Assembly: GCA_032622095.1 (NCBI GenBank)
Contig: CP136066.1
Span: 102,135,319-102,199,318 of the forward strand
Source: Siphonodentalium dalli
Lineage: Eukaryota; Mollusca; Scaphopoda; Gadilida; Siphonodentaliidae
Length of the DNA stretch: 64,000 nucleotides
Direction: 5' to 3'
Positions within the stretch are counted from its first letter, which is position 1, and each line of letters opens with the position of its first letter. A program made the position numbers and the translations under genes. Shown in pieces: positions 24,201-32,506 of the stretch. The notes under the pieces were generated by a model, which saw nothing but the letters and a program-made list of their open reading frames with translations, was not told the DNA's origin and searched no databases.

Positions 24201-26612
24201 GGTAGCAGGAAGACAGCCCGATAGGGCTATGCTACCCACGACAATACACTGCTTTACTTTATTATGTATTAATGCCACTGTATCATTCGTGTGTATTGTA
24301 AATAAACTATCCTATCCTATCCTATCCTATCTGTAACCCAAAAAAGACGCATTGAAGTAATGAAAAATACAACTATGAACAAGGTGTTTGGGTCCCAAAC
24401 AAAAAACAGCCATATGCACGACATGGAACAGAAAAGAGCGTTCCGTGCTATTATATTCCTGATATGGTAGCAATAAAGAGCGTTTGTCTGACTTCGGGCG
24501 AAAAATTTAAAACGGCTGGATAATACAAACAACATCTTTTCCTAGAAAATAAACAAGTGTTTGCACTAATTAAAGATGCATTATCCGCATTAACACTCCC
24601 AAAATAACTATTTCTTTGGCTTCGGGGGTAAAAATATTTGATTCGAGTCGAGGAACCCACCCATCAAAGCTAAGAGTGATCAAATACCGATTTTTGAAAT
24701 TTGTTAATTAAATATATCTCTTCATTGTTTTTTCACACAGCCACTGTTTTTCCCCTCAAATTGCTCGGATTAGACAAACACCGTGAACTTGGACAATTTT
24801 AGAAAACATGATCATACTAAACATAATGGCACTAAACATAATGGCACTAAACATAATGGTACTTTTTCTCAACGCCATCATTTTGCAGTAATTCCAGCTT
24901 GTGTGATATGGAAGATAACTCTACTCGGAGTAAGGTCGTTGTCAGGGAATCTATGGAATAAAATGCTGTAGTGTTATTATATCGGATTGTTTGATTTATA
25001 CTTTAATTGAGATACATAGTTTACTTCATACAACAATAATTAAGATGAAAAAGGCAGGCGCCAAGTGTGGGTTTTTATATATTCGATCCCAAGTGCTTGT
25101 ATCACATGTGTTTGTACATCATGTCATGAATCTCCACTCAGCTAACCCCGTAGATATCATATATTCCACGAGTACAAAACCTGGGAACTTTTTGATGTTC
25201 TGACCCATTCTGACCGGGAACTTTATTATATTGAGCAAACAAGGAATATATTTCTGTTTTAATACGTGTTCCTCAATAATCTGCTTCACATTAGGCGGTG
25301 AGCCCAGCTCGAGATTGCATGCTTTTTTGTGAGCCGATATCGCAATAACGTTGAACTAGTTACCCAGGAGACATTCCATAATTGTAAGTGAAGTGAAGTA
25401 CATTATTAAGGAACAGGCAATAATTCAGAAATATATTCCCCGCGTTATTTTTCAACTTTATAAGGTTCAAAACTTCAAAAAGATCCCAGGTTTTGTACTG
25501 GTGGAATATGTCTCTATGGCCGTTATTCAGAGTAGAGATTCGTGGCATGATATAATGGGTTTGTACCAATATCAATATTAACAACAAATGTTAGACAAGG
25601 GGATAACTTAGCTGGGACCAACATGGTCTGGTCTGGCGTGTTAAGGGGGAGGTCAAGTGATCAATTTTGAATGGGGGTTTGCATGCAAATCTGCGGAGCA
25701 AAAGTTACAGAGTTGCACATACTTCTGAGTGTGGCTTGATGTGGTATTGGAAACAACTGGTATTTATCTAGCGGTATAGTTTTATATTTATATATAAATT
25801 GTTCAACGAAGACCATTCAAATATCGATCGACATGCCGGCCAAGTTCCATGTACATGTATAACTCAGTTACCCATAACCACGTTCCAATACAAGAATCTA
25901 CCGAACGCGAACTGCAAGTCACTATTGTGAAATCGAGCCACGAAATTAGTGACGTTGGCAGCTTGACGTTAACCGTTTTAACATGAACGTGTAGTTCGAA
26001 ACTTATACCTAATCACGGTGAGGCATCCCGTTGTTTCGAGTTGTTGGGTATCATTCAGAATGGCTGAGGCTATCGAAAGCGCGACCAGAAACGAGGAAAA
26101 CGGTACTAAACTATGATATGACATATTACATAGTATGTTGACAGCTACGAGCAGATGCTATACTATTTTTCAAACAAGCTGATACCTCATTTGTTTCCAA
26201 ACTCACAGTTGTTTGCTCTAATATTCTGACCAAAGTTGTCAGTCGAAGACTTCTCCTAGATGCAGGGAGTGGAGTGTTCCACGAACCTCCGATTGGCAAC
26301 TTAACAACTTTGGTCAGAATGTTATAGAGAACTACTGAGTATTTCGGAACAAATAAGATATCAACTTGTTTTTTAAATATACTAGCATATGCTTGTAACA
26401 GTCCAAATGCTGCGTTTTGTGTCAGTTCGTCATATATTATGTTTTTCTACGTTTGCGCTCGCCTCTTGAATGCGTGGTCCTCACCAACCTCGAAACCACG
26501 TGATTCCCCACCAATGGATTTGAAAATGTTGTTGCCATGGTTACTCATGCTATATCTCTTTTCAGAATTTGTCAGATTGCTGTTTGGTCGCCCACCATCT
26601 CCGAAGAAATAG
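9249..26612 (+). CDS. Gene A: divergent calmodulin-like EF-hand protein (4 coding exons found)
   Basis: Joined exons 9249-9279, 17318-17461, 19401-19646 and 26566-26609 (stop TAG 26610-26612) give 155 codons, so 156 residues with an initiator Met from an unlocated ATG-only exon. Intron 1 would be phase 0 and all later introns are phase 1, as in calmodulin genes. Introns are about 8.0, 1.9 and 6.9 kb. EF-hand loops fall at residues 21-32 (DKNGDGQISSRE, canonical), 57-68 (DQDGSGTVEFDE, canonical), 95-106 (DKGNTGKIHCDK, no acid at position 12) and 131-142 (D1 to G, D5 to A, E12 to Q). The N-lobe should therefore bind calcium and the C-lobe probably binds weakly or not at all. The linker has one extra codon, and the tail ends in a short basic Pro-rich stretch. 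Family membership is firm; the role is unknown, with a calcium sensor or a light-chain-like subunit possible. Confidence 0.85.
9452..9609. repeat. 14-bp tandem array, about 11 units
   Basis: The unit is atagtttgtatatt with a frequent acagtttgtatatt variant; the repeats are head to tail with no spacers. It lies in intron 2 of gene A, about 170 bp after exon 2. Confidence 0.95.
9632..10153. mobile_element. CTTAAG foldback element, about 520 bp
   Basis: The ends gttcactatgggaggc and ggcctcccatatatagttcac are mirror images, followed inwards by ttaataattattt and its complement. Each arm is a tandem series of roughly 20-bp units of the type attatttgtgcttaagcaca, each unit itself a small palindrome around cttaag. 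The arms (9660-9830 and 9967-10110) surround a ~135-bp unique centre. No protein frame. Confidence 0.85.
10225..10460 (+). repeat. Dispersed repeat, inverted partner at 25795-26025
   Basis: The reverse complement of gaatggtcttcgtaattggaacaatt and of gaacgtgacatgttcc near the start matches 25795-26025 (gaagaccattc, actcagttac, catgaacgtgtagttcgaaa), with moderate divergence. Confidence 0.6.
11059..11211. repeat. (ATT)n microsatellites
   Basis: Two short runs, at 11060-11080 and 11186-11206, inside the 1.9-kb element. Confidence 0.85.
11322..11428. repeat. Hairpin around a short loop
   Basis: Left arm actggcccacagacccctgt followed by gggaattactaaaataccaatata pairs with tatattggtatttagtaattttcccc and aggggcctgtgcacc. 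Arms are about 45 bp, with a ~15-bp loop. Confidence 0.8.
12411..13012. other. No recognisable feature
   Basis: Intron 2 of gene A. AT-rich, with no long frame, no splice-bounded EF-hand exon and no shared repeat seen. Confidence 0.6.
13013..13532. mobile_element. TTAA-bounded MITE family B, copy 1
   Basis: The ends ttaaccctcactatactaa (13013-13031) and ttagtatagccagggttaa (13514-13532) are near-perfect inverted repeats with TTAA at both extremes. It is interrupted by a family A element at 13204-13487. Related pieces lie at 21864-22622, 23569-23765, 32507-33010, about 41200-41369 and 51690-51915. Confidence 0.8.
13204..13487. mobile_element. TTAA-bounded MITE family A, short copy (284 bp)
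   Basis: Begins ttaaaggcacgagtgacc and ends catccgtgcctttaa. Blocks gacaataacatactatttac and cgtaaac-type motifs match the 502-bp copies at 21929-22430 and 37214-37715, of which this is an internally shorter relative. It is nested in family B copy 1. Confidence 0.75.
13533..14212. other. No recognisable feature
   Basis: A 91-codon frame at 13607-13882 has no recognisable domain and no splice support. Otherwise AT-rich intron. Confidence 0.55.
14213..14630 (+). repeat. Dispersed repeat, direct copy at 17661-18095
   Basis: Both copies open with atgatccgacccttattcc and run through gacaggaaatagtgtcaa, cgcaaacgtga and cgggcaaacaacgc to ccccagtttatagcgaaatt, with small indels. Both lie in gene A introns. 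Confidence 0.8.
14580..14690. repeat. Hairpin at the end of the above repeat
   Basis: gtccccagtttatagcgaaa followed by tttacaaaac pairs with gttttgtaaatttcgctata followed by aacttgggac. The second arm is absent in the copy at 18050-18095. Confidence 0.85.
14945..15140. repeat. Imperfect inverted repeat
   Basis: tcagctccagtttaaaccggg near 14946 faces ctgggtttaaactggagatgac near 15112. Similar words (ctccagttttgacc, taaactaccagtttt) recur near 58619-58660. Confidence 0.5.
15463..15845. mobile_element. TTAA-bounded MITE family C, copy 1 (383 bp) with double palindrome
   Basis: The ends ttaaccctttacccaacag and tgttgggtaaagggttaa are inverted repeats with TTAA at both extremes. Inside are two 74-bp palindromes (15487-15560 and 15622-15694). 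Each has 27-bp arms beginning gccaatgcattctcttat around a tcgaccataggtcgc centre, and the two are themselves inverted. A second full copy is at 38041-38443. Confidence 0.9.
15966..16303. mobile_element. TTAA-bounded palindromic MITE family D, copy 1 (338 bp)
   Basis: Left end ttaaaggggtactgtacact, right end agtgtacagtccacatttaa. The two halves are reverse complements over most of their length, for example gtgcaaaatacactcaagtg against atgagtgtattttgcac. A second copy is at 20421-20758. Confidence 0.9.
16605..16775 (+). repeat. Dispersed repeat, direct copy at 21527-21693
   Basis: Blocks aatcgtgataaagctact, acatgtatggccat and aatgaggatgagctctcagc are shared in the same order with point differences. 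Confidence 0.85.
16776..17317. other. No recognisable feature before gene A exon 3
   Basis: Intron sequence. The last 20 bases form a good pyrimidine tract and acceptor for the exon at 17318. Confidence 0.6.
17318..17461 (+). CDS. Gene A exon 3 (144 bp), EF-hand 1 and start of EF-hand 2
   Basis: The acceptor tttttcag at 17310-17317 and the GT donor at 17462 bound a 144-bp phase 1 to phase 1 exon. It begins EYKDAFCFYDKNGDG and ends in the D-Q-D-G start of EF-hand 2. Loop 1 has Asp, Asn, Asp, Gln, Ser and Glu at ligand positions 1, 3, 5, 7, 9 and 12. The exon length and phase are those of the classical calmodulin exon. Confidence 0.92.
17661..18095 (+). repeat. Dispersed repeat, direct copy of 14213-14630
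   Basis: Starts catgatccgacccttattc and ends atttacaaatcttgtccag, with an extra block near 17770-17800. It lies within gene A intron 3. Confidence 0.8.
18096..19261. other. Intron sequence; unassigned 134-codon frame at 18648-19052
   Basis: The frame starts MRQLIAADPR and has no domain I recognise, no conserved splice context and a biased Lys run (KKKTQKK). It sits inside a gene A intron, so I do not call it a gene. The rest is AT-rich without shared repeats. Confidence 0.5.
19401..19646 (+). CDS. Gene A exon 4 (246 bp), rest of EF-hand 2, EF-hand 3 and most of EF-hand 4
   Basis: The acceptor is caaaatatag and the donor gtgagt at 19647. The frame opens G-S-G-T-V-E-F-D-E-F and continues through the central helix, a degenerate EF-hand 3 and a degenerate EF-hand 4. 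The open frame runs upstream to 19262, but that part has no EF-hand similarity and is intron. In vertebrate calmodulins this region is split into 107- and 136-bp exons (243 bp together). Here it is one exon with a single extra codon. Confidence 0.92.
19660..20420. other. No recognisable feature
   Basis: AT-rich gene A intron 4 sequence without long frames. Confidence 0.6.
20421..20758. mobile_element. TTAA-bounded palindromic MITE family D, copy 2
   Basis: Left end tcaaaggggatactttacac (degraded), right end agtgtacagtacccctttaa. The interior matches 15966-16303 in the same orientation, with a ~30-bp deletion in the left half. Confidence 0.9.
21181..21331. repeat. Long hairpin, about 65-bp arms
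   Basis: aaggattaactgtcatgtgg through gtggtcataacttgtatgta pairs almost perfectly with tacatacaagttatgaccac through ccacatgacagttaatcctt around aaaccattcgggttt. One arm has a small insertion (atctcc). Confidence 0.9.
21395..21822 (+). repeat. Direct repeat pair flanking the 21527-21693 repeat
   Basis: About 120 bp (tgctttttattttttcacgc through cggaccttgattgtgtg) at 21395-21520 recurs at 21702-21822. A copy of the 16605-16775 repeat lies between them, suggesting a composite or tandem unit of about 305 bp. Confidence 0.75.
21864..22622. mobile_element. TTAA-type MITE family B, copy 2, split by family A
   Basis: Left end ttacccctttctatgctaaa, right end ttagtatagaacgggcta. The inner words cattgacgagtagt and ctgaacatttccc match other family B pieces. 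A 502-bp family A element sits at 21929-22430. Confidence 0.7.
21929..22430 (+). mobile_element. TTAA-bounded MITE family A, 502-bp copy
   Basis: Begins ttaaaggtacggttggcctt and ends aaggcctcacgtgcctttaa. It is the reverse complement of 37214-37715 along its whole length with equal total size. It contains a pair of AAAGAGCGTT motifs at about 22158 and 22196. Confidence 0.92.
22623..23568. other. No recognisable feature apart from a small hairpin
   Basis: A short stem gagctcggattccaaccgagctc lies at 22839-22861. Frames of up to 64 codons on the minus strand near 23040-23230 show no domain. Confidence 0.55.
23569..23765. mobile_element. MITE family B fragment, copy 3
   Basis: Starts ttaaccctttctatactaaa and continues through gtaaacatttccc, catccctcaaaatcaata and cattccaatatacac, matching 22450-22610 and, in reverse, 13045-13170. 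The right end is missing. Confidence 0.65.
23895..24075 (+). repeat. Dispersed repeat, direct copy at 37735-37960
   Basis: Shared blocks: ataggacctaaatattcac, tatgaaataatccca, ccgttgaatggc and cctggtaagtc / tctggtaagtc followed by gtcgatgaaaaagtag. Confidence 0.75.
24190..24332 (+). repeat. Retroposon 3' tail with (CTATC)n
   Basis: tgtattgtaaataaa is followed by ctatcctatcctatcctatc. A pentanucleotide tail after an AATAAA-like word is typical of the 3' end of non-LTR retroposons. The same arrangement (gcaataaatattctattctattcta) ends the LINE remnant at 28078. Confidence 0.45.
24570..24705 (+). repeat. Dispersed repeat family F, truncated copy 2
   Basis: attaaagatgcattatccgc, cttcgggggtaaaaatattt and gatttttgaaatttgtta match the other family F copies; the 3' half is absent. 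Confidence 0.75.
24809..24862. repeat. 16-bp tandem, about 3 units
   Basis: The unit ctaaacataatggcac is repeated head to tail. Confidence 0.85.
25075..25585. mobile_element. Diverged palindromic element
   Basis: gagtacaaaacctgggaactt near 25168 faces gatcccaggttttgtactgg near 25482. Likewise caaggaatatatttctgttt faces cagaaatatattccccgcg, and ttcctcaataatctgcttcac faces gaagtacattattaaggaac. Arms are about 140 bp or more around a ~90-bp centre. Confidence 0.75.
25648..25720 (+). repeat. Short repeat shared with 55311-55380
   Basis: ggaggtcaagtgatcaattttgaatgggg followed by catgcaaa matches gggagatcgagtgacaaattctgaatgagg followed by catgcaaa. Confidence 0.5.
25795..26025 (-). repeat. Dispersed repeat, inverted partner of 10225-10460
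   Basis: caacgaagaccattcaaat, actcagttacccata and acgaaattagtgacgtt match the complement of the 10.2-10.5 kb copy in order. Confidence 0.6.
26140..26405. mobile_element. Palindromic element in gene A intron 4
   Basis: gatgctatactatttttcaa, attctgaccaaagttgtcag and intervening words are complemented by aacaactttggtcagaatgt through atatactagcatatgctt. Arms are about 105 bp with a ~60-bp centre. It ends 160 bp before the terminal exon. Confidence 0.8.
26566..26612 (+). CDS. Gene A terminal exon with stop
   Basis: A good acceptor, tatctcttttcag, is followed by AA TTT GTC AGA. Joined in phase 1 to the preceding C it reads Q-F-V-R-L-L-F-G-R-P-P-S-P-K-K-stop. This corresponds to E-F-V-Q-M-M-T at the end of calmodulin, with an extended basic Pro-rich tail. 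It was chosen because phase, acceptor and the F-V start of the last helix all agree. A possible AATAAA lies at 27394-27399. The 6.9-kb intron leaves some doubt that this is the used exon. Confidence 0.7.
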
Positions 26613-27580
26613 CATTATGCCGTATTGGGCTACACGGAATATGTTCCGTTGCTGAAACCGACGGCGTGACTTGTGCACAGTTCGACAATCCGATGTCTTC
26701 GCTGTATTCAATCGGACGTGTGGAACTAAGTCATTCTCTGCGGAGATCACAATGCATGTCACACTTTACTTTGAGACAACTACGACCATTCAAATGTCAA
26801 GAGGCATCCACTTCGAATCGGCAATATCGCACACCTGGTTAAGTTGTCTTGTTTATTTTATATTATGCTGGTTGGTCCTGCTGAATTACCATGATGCTGG
26901 TGGGACAAAGTGACGCTGTTGAAAATGTGTACTGTTATTTCTTTCTTAAGTTGACATTTTCGTGGCCTTAGGCTATAATATGAACAAATGGATAAAACCC
27001 CATGATATGTATAAAACATTTAAAAAAAAAGCACCCATGATTATAATATTTTTTTAAGTATTATGTCCATAAACGTTTTGTGTAAACAGTAGTTATTCCA
27101 TATTAGTAATTATTTGCATATTACAAAACAAGTATTAACACTGATTAAATGAAAGGGATTCGACAAAAAGTTTTAAGTGTATGGCTCAAATTAGCATGAC
27201 CAATCAGCACATAGCAAATTAGCAGGACCACTGAACCAGGGGTGTATATATATGACTTATTACATCTTGCAATGTTCTCTCAATATCAGTGCCTGAAATA
27301 TGTGTTGTAACCTTTGTTTTAGCCAATTGAGTGCGCCAGTACACTTATATTCAATGAAAATATCATTCATATTCGTACTCCTGTTTAGTACACAATAAAA
27401 GGGTAAATCCACTATATATACATAAATTTTCTGATCCATTGTGCATGATTACTAAATATCGAGGAGCAAACTGTAAAGTAAATGTAGTTCGGTCCCATCA
27501 GAAGACTGCCGCCACGTGCAAATGTCTATTTTTGAAATAAGGAAATGCATAACATAACATGTTTACAAGACTTCGTATTA
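26613..27580. other. Downstream of gene A; no further gene seen
   Basis: Frames of 101 and 80 codons overlap the terminal exon in other frames and are shadows. There is a possible polyadenylation word at 27394-27399. Otherwise AT-rich. Confidence 0.5.
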
Positions 27581-28078
27581 TGTGGAAATAGAGAAAGGTA
27601 GACATAAACAACCGAAAACTCCAGTTAAAACAGATTGTGTACAATGTGCGATCAGGCACGCGTTGAAATTGAATATCATTTTGTTATCGAGTGTAGTGCA
27701 TACTCTGATCTCAGGGCAAGACTATTTCGAGATATTCAAGAAAATAAGAGTGAATTTTCAAAAATGAGCGATAGTGAAAACTTTCAAACGATTATGAGAA
27801 ATGATGACGCAAAGATTATAAATATCGTATGCAAAATGGTCCGGTTGTTCTTTCTCGGAAGGGGGGTCTTTGAAAGTTTAGTATATTATTGTGATAAACC
27901 TGATAATTTATTGGTGGTCGTTGAATGACGAAGCATTGCGTCAAACAGTTATATTGAACACAATTTATGTTCATTTGTATTTACATGTTTTAAGTTTTAA
28001 CTCATTTTGTAACTTGCAACTGCCTATATATCTGGTGTATTGCAATAAATATTCTATTCTATTCTAACAATGACTGTC
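27580..28078 (+). pseudogene. 3' end of a non-LTR retrotransposon (LINE remnant)
   Basis: The frame 27635-27925 reads C-T-M-C-D-Q then E-Y-H-F-V-I-E-C-S-A-Y-S-D-L-R. This Cys-x2-Cys-x9-His-x4-Cys pattern with YSDLR is found at the C-terminus of jockey/CR1-like reverse-transcriptase polyproteins. The preceding GRHKQPKTPV segment, also typical, is in another frame (27582 onwards), so there is a frameshift near 27630. After the TGA comes about 130 bp of 3' sequence ending in gcaataaatattctattctattcta. The reverse transcriptase itself is absent: a 5'-truncated, dead copy. Confidence 0.65.
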
Positions 28079-28261
28079 TCTACGTGTCACATTTGTCGTT
28101 TCTAATCACGTTTTCTTGTGTAACTGTGACAAATCTAGTTGATTCGAACTTACTCAACATAAATACACCAAAGAGAACATTTCCAGAAATTTAACTTCTT
28201 CAGGGGGTTTAGCGAAAGGGATACCATGCAAACTCGTTTCATGTTTTCATTTACGTCTGGC

Positions 28262-28362
28262 TAATCGGTGTACTAACCGGTCTAATATAATCGGTGTAAT
28301 AACCGGTGTACTAATAGGCGTACTATAATCGGTGCATTAATCTATGTACAAATCGGTGTAAA
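28262..28362. repeat. Degenerate tandem, unit about 14 bp
   Basis: Variants of taatcggtgtacta repeated about seven times. Confidence 0.75.
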
Positions 28363-29094
28363 CTAGTAGTTCTCGGGACTATTTTGCACTACTATATCGG
28401 ACGATGTCCGACTGATTTGATCTGATTCGGCCAATTTCCAACTGAATATGGACAGTTTATTTTCTCAGAATGATGTAAAATTAATTTTAAGCGACAAAAG
28501 TCTTTAATAATTAAATATGGATAAAACTTGCATTATGTGTGTTATATACGGCAGTGGTCGGACCAGCGTATGGCGAGGGACAGAATTATGCCTTGCAGTT
28601 TGATCGAACAGCAGATGAGGTTGTGGTTGATGCTTCGTTGCTTCGTGACTAAACTGTTGAACAGCACATCCACTTTGACAGAAAATTGTTGTTTCTCAAG
28701 TTACGATCGTGATGTACCGTCTATGACGTATTATTGTTGAAGGAATTTCAGCTGACATGCCGTCTTCTACGAGATATTCTCAAAACAACACTTTTTGCTT
28801 TAACTTTTTGCTTTTGCTTAAGTTTTCAATTCTTATTCCTTTATTATTAATCAGATATCACATTTTTGCCCAGAACGGCCTGTTATCGAACTATGTCAAT
28901 ATCGCTTCCATTTGCACTTAAACCGAGCCATATCGTTTTGCGACATCACCAATCCTAGTAATATCGTTTTACGACATCACCAAGTAACTGCATTGCTAAA
29001 TAATATACATATATCGATTTTTGTGACGTCACTCATTTGAAAGAGTTGTCGAACTTAAACTGTTACTAGGTGGCGATCTAATTAATAAACAGGG
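28363..29094. other. No recognisable gene; short duplicated word
   Basis: atatcgttttgcgacatcaccaa and atatcgttttacgacatcaccaa lie about 40 bp apart near 28932-28983. Nothing else is recognised. Confidence 0.5.
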
Positions 29095-29233
29095 TATTAC
29101 TTGGTTGGTTTGATATTATAGGCCTGATGTCAGCCCTTTATAACCTCATATCAGACTTCGACATTCGGTTTCAGGCTGATATGAGGTTACCTCGGGCTGA
29201 TATCGGGCCTAATATCAAACCAACCAAGTAATA
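29095..29233. repeat. Near-perfect palindrome, 139 bp
   Basis: tattacttggttggtttgat followed by attataggcctgatgtcag pairs with ctgatatcgggcctaatatc followed by aaaccaaccaagtaata. The inner stem aacctcatatcag / ctgatatgaggtt surrounds a ~20-bp loop. Confidence 0.9.
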
Positions 29234-31586
29234 AATATCCTCTAAGTATTACTCACAAAATACTTATTCATATCTAAACTTTTCAGAAGAAATTCCATAC
29301 GATTTGTTTATGAGAAGAATGCATAATTATAACTATGAAATAATTAATTTTTGACTGAGTTTGTTGGGAACAAACAAAACATAAGCCTGGTAGCTGTATT
29401 TCAACTCTGTGAATAGAACACATTTGCAGTTATGCCAGACCTGTTGTGTCCACGGTATATTACGTCATCAACGAGACCAGCTACTAGCTGTCGGACAGAA
29501 TAAAACTTCTTTTCGGTTGTGCCTACTGTATTGTATTATTACTACTGCGTGTCTATGAAGTATTCTTTTGTGAATTGTTCTCATTTGTTCAAATGACTCT
29601 TGGTCGCTTGTGCCGTATCTTGATCAAATGTTCATTTTTTGCATCTTTATGTGTATGTTTCTCATTATGTCATCGTTATGTCATTGCAAACCACTCGCGC
29701 CTTACTCAACATTTGTATTATATCAAAATGGATATCGATTTTTTTTTGATTTTTTCAATCACATATTCTGCTGTATAGATCGATCTTCGTGTTCGACCCA
29801 ATTAATAAGTTACCACCTTCTCAAAGGGACGATGCTGTGTTTTGGGAATTCTTACCAGTTCAATATTATATCTATGGGCGCTAAAAGATGACGTTACCAG
29901 GCGGTGTGTATTCTCAGCACGCATATATAAATGTGACTGTTAAACAAGTCAAATTGTGGAAATGTATTCATATTTCTCAAAAAATTTACAAGAACGGAAA
30001 GACAATGGACAATGTGATTCTGTCTAAATTTTCCATGGTAGTCAACGGATATATTATACATTTGGTAGTCTGGAGTCACACCGCACAAAAAAACCGGCGT
30101 GTAGCTGCTGGCAACGGCGTTTATCACAATGAGAACGGCGTTTATAAATTGTGTAGGGTAACCGTATAAAATGGTTATAATTATCTTGACAGTGAGAAGC
30201 ATGTTACTATTTAAAGATGGATTATCTCTTCCTAAATAAGTATTATATAGTTTCTGGGGTATAAGATATTAAAATTGAGTCGAAAGCGCCTGTTCAGAAC
30301 GCTATCTATGTTGATTTTATACCGATATTTTCTTATATAATGCGATAATCAATTGGGGCATATTTTCATAACTATTTTGGAACAGACCGTGATGAGACGT
30401 TTTGGCGATCTCATGCAGTGAGAGATATAGTTCTCCCGCTTGCTACGCTCTGCGGACCGTAAAATGTCGCAAATATGTATTATACCAGAACATTTTAAAT
30501 AAAAACAATGTTAATTGGTAGAAGCGTTTCCGGACAGGGGTCTTCGGTTCATATGTATTATGTTATGCCCAGGAAAATATATGCAACTTGCTATAGGAAG
30601 AGATAGACCATCTTTAAAATCATGCATCAAGTAAATAGATAATAGCCGGAGAAATATGCAGTATAACACAAATATTTACATTCATGGTATACCCAAAACA
30701 TATAGCAGAATGTGCAATGAGAACTTGAGAATCATCATTAAATTAGCTACGGCTTTGTACATTGTAACTGCATACTGCACTCCGAGTTATCCAGCGATAC
30801 AGTTCAGCATAATTTTGATAAAACAAGATCCTCGTAATATTCATATGAAATGGGGAGCCAATACTTTTTTTTTTAATTTATCAAATTATGAACTGTTCTA
30901 AGTTGGTTATATATAGATAAATACGCTGATAAACGCCAGTGTCGCTACAATAAATGCCGTTGCTAAGAAAAAACACGCAGTTGACAGTAGATACGCGGCA
31001 TGGTTGCGCGGTTGAGTGGATTTATTTATACTCACACGGATGTATAGTATTCAATTGTTGTGTTATATCACCGTTCGACCTTATAAACGTCGAGAACAAT
31101 TCTACAGTAATGCTCTAAATAATCGACTCCTTAACCACAACATAATTATGGGTAACTTTTCAGGATTTAGTCGGAAATATGGCGTGTTGCCATTCAACGG
31201 AAAGCTCTCAATGAGACTGTATATAATGATTACTTCTGGCAAGAGTGGACTTCAATTTATGTGACTCATTTCTAATTGTTGTTTCCATGATGCATGTTAC
31301 ATATTATGATACACATTACTCAGATTACAGAGCATTGTTGCGACCTTTCATGAAAGACTTTTATGACTGAATTTTATCAAGCAACTTCGTTGAATTTCGC
31401 CTATGTATGCACTCAAACAATTCATAAACCGCTCATATATGTGTAAAGAGTCTTGTTTTTTTATCGCTGATTATTTTGTTCCAATAAAATATCTACTAAA
31501 CATTTGTATTTCATCAAGGATGCCCCCTGTCAGATTTGACACCAAATCATTCAAATTTTCGTAAACCAACGTTTCATTTACCACTG
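29234..31586. other. No recognisable gene
   Basis: Frames of up to 102 codons on both strands (29575-30202) show no family. Near 31100-31190 is one arm of the palindrome at 39393-39566 (aatcgactccttaaccac, ttcaggatttagtcggaaat). Confidence 0.55.
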
Positions 31587-32496
31587 TTAAAGAGCCACTT
31601 AATTTTCGAACCCCCAGATCACATATATAAAATATATGCCATATTATATATCATTTGATAGAGGAAGCTCCAGTAGATTGTATTATCAACTTATCCGGTG
31701 TAATAAATTGTGAACATGTTATTTTTGTTGAGTTACTGACGTGTTTTTTTCCATCTGGATTGTAGTTCATATTGTATTATTTTCAATGGAGGGGGAATAA
31801 CACTAAATCTTAAAGATAGAGTTATTCCCCTTCTATTGAAAATACATTTTTAGTTTGAATTCTATTGCATTCTGGGATCCAAAACGGGGGTTATCTTTCT
31901 ATGATTTCAGCTGTTTCTATTTCTCTATATGGGCATCTCCTGAGACACAGACGTTCAAATGGTAATGAATTATAGTATTTTTAATCATACTTTATGGCAT
32001 AGATTGTTATTAAAACCGTATATCAAGTCATTATGGAGCTCCGTGGTCCAGTGGTTAGCGCGTTGGGCTTGTCTTCGCTGTCAACACAGCGAGGCGAGTT
32101 CGCGGCTGGCTGGTGGTCTGTTATGAGTTTCCACACAGCAGTGGCTTGGCCGACTTGAGCGATGTGCAATTGTTGGATTGTACACTGTTTGAATCTCGCG
32201 CCAAGTTGTGACCCTTGAGCAAGGTCGCTCGTACTGTGTCTGCTTTGCACCACCCATGCATTACAAGGGTACCTGATAATGAGCAGTGAAAGATCTTGTC
32301 AGTATGCTAGCCATATGGTATCCTCGCATACTCCCGGCTGTACCTCCCCCTGTCCCCGGGGAGCAGTAGATGGTTACTGAATGTTCAGGCTCATCAGGGT
32401 AATAATTGTAAAACTTTGAGCGCTTTGGGCCTCATGGGAAAGGCGCTTTACAAATGCTATACATTACTATTATGAAAAAAATAAGTGGGCCTTTAA
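31587..32496. mobile_element. TTAA-bounded element family E, carrying a nested SINE
   Basis: Left end ttaaagagccacttaatttt (31587), right end aataagtgggcctttaa (32496): inverted ends with TTAA. The SINE at 32031-32472 accounts for nearly half its length. A second left end is at 38497. A small hairpin (ttttcaatggagggggaata / attccccttctattgaaaat) lies at 31781-31852. Confidence 0.7.
32031..32472 (+). mobile_element. tRNA-derived SINE
   Basis: The head ggagctccgtggtccagtgg contains an RNA polymerase III A box (tggtccagtgg); a weak B box (gagttcgcggct) follows about 50 bp later. The 3' part (gagcgctttgggcctcatg, aaggcgctttacaaatgc, then tacattactattat) resembles the gcgctttataaatgc tails of many invertebrate SINEs mobilised by L2/CR1-type LINEs. 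The anticodon arm does not fold into a functional tRNA, so this is a SINE. Confidence 0.75.
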
Positions 32497-32506
32497 AACG
32501 ACTTGT

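Noticed and set aside
32031-32110. Possible tRNA gene
   Set aside because: The A box is good, but the B box and stems are degraded and a SINE body follows.
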